Of a DNA stretch of 64,000 nucleotides, positions 60,918-64,000 are shown one piece after another. The notes below the pieces were generated by a model. The model was not told where the DNA came from and made no database searches. It was given only the letters and a program-made list of their open reading frames with translations. Each line of letters opens with the position of its first letter. The first letter of the stretch is position 1. The position numbers and the translations under genes are program-made. Source of the DNA: Allobacillus halotolerans (GTDB taxonomy: Bacteria > Bacillota > Bacilli > Bacillales > Alkalibacillaceae); the NCBI RefSeq assembly GCF_028743495.1, contig NZ_CP117968.1; one strand, given 5' to 3'.

Positions 60918-63377
60918 ATGATGTTTGGTAGATTTACAGAAAGAGCTCAAAAAGTATTGGCACTTTCACAAGAAGAAGCCTTAAGATTAGGCCACAACAA
61001 CATCGGTACAGAACATATTTTGTTAGGATTGATTAAAGAGGGCGAGGGCATTGCTGCTAAAGCTTTGAAGTCGCTGGATATCGACAGTGAAAAAATACAA
61101 CAAGAAGTTGAACAGTTGATTGGAAAAGGAGAGTCAACGAATCAAACGATTCACTATACACCGCGTGCGAAGAAAGTCATCGAGCTTTCTATGGATGAAG
61201 CGAGAAAGTTGAATCATTCCTACGTAGGAACAGAGCACATTCTTTTAGGGTTAATCCGTGAAGGCGAAGGGGTGGCAGCTCGCGTATTTAACAACTTAGG
61301 TGTTAGCTTAAATAAAGCACGTCAACAAGTATTACAACTACTTGGTAGCAATGACTCAACATCTGGTCATCCACATCAACGAAAACAAAAACAAAATTCG
61401 AATGCACAAACACCAACGCTTGATTCACTAGCTTCAGATTTAACAGCTACTGCTCGTGAAGGAAACGTGGATCCAGTTATTGGACGAAGTGAGGAAATTG
61501 AACGCGTCATTCAGGTGCTTAGCCGCCGTAGAAAAAACAACCCTGTATTGATTGGTGAACCAGGTGTTGGTAAGACGGCAATCGCAGAAGGGCTCGCTCA
61601 ACAAATTGTTAATAATGAAATCCCTGAAATTCTTCGCGACAAACGAGTAATGACACTAGATATGGGTACCGTTGTTGCGGGCACGAAATATCGTGGTGAA
61701 TTTGAAGACCGTTTGAAAAAAGTGATTGAAGAGATTCGACAGGCTAAAAACATTATTTTGTTCATCGATGAATTGCACACATTAATTGGTGCTGGCGGAG
61801 CAGAAGGTGCGATTGATGCATCCAATATTCTGAAACCAGCATTAGCTCGGGGTGAATTGCAATGTATCGGTGCGACGACATTGGATGAATACCGTAAGTA
61901 TATTGAGAAAGATGCTGCATTGGAGCGTCGTTTCCAGCCAATCCAAGTATCCGAGCCAACGACAGAAGAATCCACGAAAATCTTACAAGGTCTTCGTGAT
62001 CGCTATGAAGCACATCACCGTGTGACCATTTCGGATGATGCGATTGAAAGTGCCGTACGCTTCTCCGACCGGTATATTACGGACCGCTTTCTACCGGATA
62101 AGGCGATTGATTTAATTGACGAAGCGGCTTCACGCGTCAGACTTCGTAACTATACAGTGCCACCAAACCTAAAAGAGTTGGAAGAAAAGCTGGATGAAGT
62201 GAAGAAAGAAAAAGATGCAGCCGTTCAAAGTCAAGAATTTGAAACAGCAGCGTCATTACGTGATAAAGAACAAAAGCTGAAAGATGAAGTTGAGAAAACG
62301 AAGAATGAGTGGAAAGAAAAACAAGGACAAGAAAGCTCCGAAGTGACATTGGATGATATTGCGCATGTCGTCTCCACATGGACGGGTGTTCCAGTTTCCC
62401 GTATGGAGAAATCCGAAAAAGAGCGTCTGTTGAACTTGGAAGAAAATCTTCATGATCGGGTCATTGGCCAAGAAGAAGCCGTGCAATCTATTTCCAAAGC
62501 CATTCGAAGAGCTCGTGCTGGATTAAAAGACCCGAAACGCCCAATAGGTTCATTCATTTTCCTAGGACCTACAGGTGTTGGTAAGACAGAGCTTGCACGC
62601 GCCTTAGCTTCGACGATGTTCGGAGAAGAAGATGCAATGATTCGGATTGATATGTCCGAGTATATGGAAAAACACGCGACATCTAGACTTGTCGGTTCAC
62701 CTCCAGGATATGTAGGTTATGATGAAGGCGGTCAACTAACCGAAAAAGTCCGTCAAAAACCGTATTCCGTTATTCTTTTGGATGAAATTGAAAAAGCGCA
62801 CCCAGAAGTATTCAATATCTTACTACAAGTACTTGAAGACGGTCGCTTAACGGATTCAAAAGGCAGAACGGTTGATTTCAGAAACACGATCTTAATCATG
62901 ACATCCAACGTTGGTGCACATGAATTGCGCCGGGAAAAATACGTTGGCTTCAGTATGAGTGACGATCAAAGAGACTATAAGAGTATGAAGGATAAAGTGA
63001 TGGAAGAATTGAAAAAGGCCTTCCGTCCAGAATTTTTAAACCGGGTGGATGACACAATCGTCTTCCATTCACTTGAAGAAAAACATATCCGTCAAATCGT
63101 TACATTGATGGTGAAACAGCTTCAAGATCGTTTGGTTGACAATGAAATTCACTTTACACTTTCAGATCAAGCGATTGATAAGATCGCCGATGAAGGAATG
63201 GACCTAGAGTATGGAGCTCGCCCACTCCGTCGCTCCCTTCAGAAAAACGTCGAGGACTTCCTTTCCGAAGAGTTGTTGAAAGGTGACTTGGAAAAAGGTC
63301 AGTCTGTAGAGATTGATGTAGATGACAATGGTGACTTCTATGTATCTGCAAAAAAAGCTTTTGAAGATGTAAAATAG
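60918..63377 (+). CDS. clpC: ATP-dependent Clp protease ATP-binding subunit ClpC
   Basis: 819 residues. AAA+ unfoldase for ClpP. Two N-terminal Clp-N repeats (about 1-145) bind adaptors and phosphoarginine. The first AAA module has Walker A GEPGVGKT, a UVR-like middle domain lies near 420-460, and the second AAA module has GPTGVGKTE and ILLDEIEKAH. AAGGAGG precedes the ATG. Last gene of the CtsR operon. Confidence 0.97.
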   Translation: MMFGRFTERAQKVLALSQEEALRLGHNNIGTEHILLGLIKEGEGIAAKALKSLDIDSEKIQQEVEQLIGKGESTNQTIHYTPRAKKVIELSMDEARKLNHSYVGTEHILLGLIREGEGVAARVFNNLGVSLNKARQQVLQLLGSNDSTSGHPHQRKQKQNSNAQTPTLDSLASDLTATAREGNVDPVIGRSEEIERVIQVLSRRRKNNPVLIGEPGVGKTAIAEGLAQQIVNNEIPEILRDKRVMTLDMGTVVAGTKYRGEFEDRLKKVIEEIRQAKNIILFIDELHTLIGAGGAEGAIDASNILKPALARGELQCIGATTLDEYRKYIEKDAALERRFQPIQVSEPTTEESTKILQGLRDRYEAHHRVTISDDAIESAVRFSDRYITDRFLPDKAIDLIDEAASRVRLRNYTVPPNLKELEEKLDEVKKEKDAAVQSQEFETAASLRDKEQKLKDEVEKTKNEWKEKQGQESSEVTLDDIAHVVSTWTGVPVSRMEKSEKERLLNLEENLHDRVIGQEEAVQSISKAIRRARAGLKDPKRPIGSFIFLGPTGVGKTELARALASTMFGEEDAMIRIDMSEYMEKHATSRLVGSPPGYVGYDEGGQLTEKVRQKPYSVILLDEIEKAHPEVFNILLQVLEDGRLTDSKGRTVDFRNTILIMTSNVGAHELRREKYVGFSMSDDQRDYKSMKDKVMEELKKAFRPEFLNRVDDTIVFHSLEEKHIRQIVTLMVKQLQDRLVDNEIHFTLSDQAIDKIADEGMDLEYGARPLRRSLQKNVEDFLSEELLKGDLEKGQSVEIDVDDNGDFYVSAKKAFEDVK

Positions 63378-63392
63378 TTGCTAAATTATTCA

Positions 63393-63430
63393 AACAGCCA
63401 GCAGGAAAAATACCCGCTGGCTGTTTTTTT
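63393..63430 (+). terminator. Terminator after clpC
   Basis: AACAGCCAGC pairs with GCTGGCTGTT around a short loop, followed by a run of T. Confidence 0.9.
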
Positions 63431-63487
63431 CTTGTACAATAGAAGTATGCAATCAGCTTGAAAGATCGATAGAAAAGGAGCCTGAGA

Positions 63488-64000
63488 ATGGCAAAGAAGA
63501 AATCAGTTTTCATGTGTCAAGAATGTGGGTATGAATCCCCGAAATGGATGGGAAAATGTCCCGCATGTCATCAGTGGAATAGCTTTGTAGAAGAAAAAAT
63601 ACAGACGACGAAAGATCGACATACTCTTGGACAACAAGAAAGTCGGACGAGAAGAAAACCGACGACAATTAATCAAGTGTCCATGCAGGATGAAAAGCGG
63701 ATACGTATTGATATGGAGGAGATGAACCGAGTTCTCGGTGGAGGGGTCGTACCAGGATCACTTGTTTTGATTGGAGGCGATCCCGGTATAGGTAAATCCA
63801 CGTTATTATTGCAGTTATCGTCCCAGTTAGCAGCCGCAAAACATGCAGCTCTTTATATTTCGGGTGAGGAATCGGAGAAGCAAACAAAGCTTCGTGCAAG
63901 TCGGTTAAATATCAATAATGACTCTCTATATATCCTTTCAGAAACAAACTTGGAATATGTGATCGACTCCATTAATGAAATGAATCCTGATTTTGTCGTG
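63488..64000 (+). CDS. radA: DNA repair protein RadA (5' part, cut by window end)
   Basis: 171 codons present; the gene continues past the window. RadA is a RecA-like helicase that aids branch migration in recombination. The N-terminal zinc finger (CQECGYESPKWMGKCPAC, near residues 10-27) and Walker A GGDPGIGKST are visible, followed by YISGEES. The ATG at 63488 has AAAAGGAG 8 bases upstream. It follows clpC after a terminator, as in B. subtilis. Confidence 0.95.
   Translation, partial: MAKKKSVFMCQECGYESPKWMGKCPACHQWNSFVEEKIQTTKDRHTLGQQESRTRRKPTTINQVSMQDEKRIRIDMEEMNRVLGGGVVPGSLVLIGGDPGIGKSTLLLQLSSQLAAAKHAALYISGEESEKQTKLRASRLNINNDSLYILSETNLEYVIDSINEMNPDFVV

Overview
This window is chromosomal core DNA of a spore-forming low-GC Firmicute of the Bacillaceae. 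Gene order follows the Bacillus subtilis stretch from yaaQ (darA) to radA almost gene for gene. It carries a full set of endospore genes: yabG, sspF, spoVG, fin, spoVT, yabP, yabQ, spoIIE. The 16S sequence and several absent genes suggest a relative of B. subtilis rather than that species; I would not name a genus. Almost everything lies on the + strand. The exceptions are abrB and a tRNA-Met/tRNA-Glu pair.

Layout. 1-5121: darA, yaaR, holB, ricT, yabA, trmN6, rsmI (c-di-AMP sensing, replication, RNA modification). 5237-5518: abrB, reversed. 5812-13786: metS, dayD, yabE, rnmV, rsmA, yabG, veg, sspF. 14016-20438: ispE, purR, spoVG, glmU, prs, ctc, pth. 20524-30418: fin, mfd, spoVT, yabM, yabN, rqcP, yabP, yabQ, divIC, yabR. 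30569-30766: two reversed tRNAs. 31709-40164: spoIIE, yabS, yabT, tilS, hprT, ftsH. 40356-45564: coaX, hslO, folP, folB, folK, lysS. 45816-46454: an accessory caspase-fold-like protein. 46738-57661: a double rRNA locus, 16S-23S-5S, nine tRNAs, 16S-23S-5S. 57925-58623: an accessory MgtC-family membrane protein. 58811-63377: the CtsR-controlled ctsR-mcsA-mcsB-clpC operon. 63488 to the end: 5' part of radA.

Sites readable from the sequence include SigA promoters, a SigH promoter for spoVG, a SigE promoter for yabP, tandem veg promoters, a CtsR operator, possible PurR boxes at purR and many intrinsic terminators. Genes usual at this locus in B. subtilis that are not here include yazA, yabJ/ridA, cysK-pabB-pabA-pabC, yazB and dusB.

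The least explained DNA lies between the core genes. There are two 21-bp tandem arrays sharing a core (3198-3362 and 25089-25277) and a 52-bp array whose units each hold an inverted repeat (31049-31412). There is also a long and a short copy of a foldback element ending in GGCTGGGACAAA (10153-10509 and 15824-15968). Other points of note are the stand-alone caspase-like protein, an apparent internal promoter in the first 23S-5S spacer, and paired base changes between the two 5S genes.
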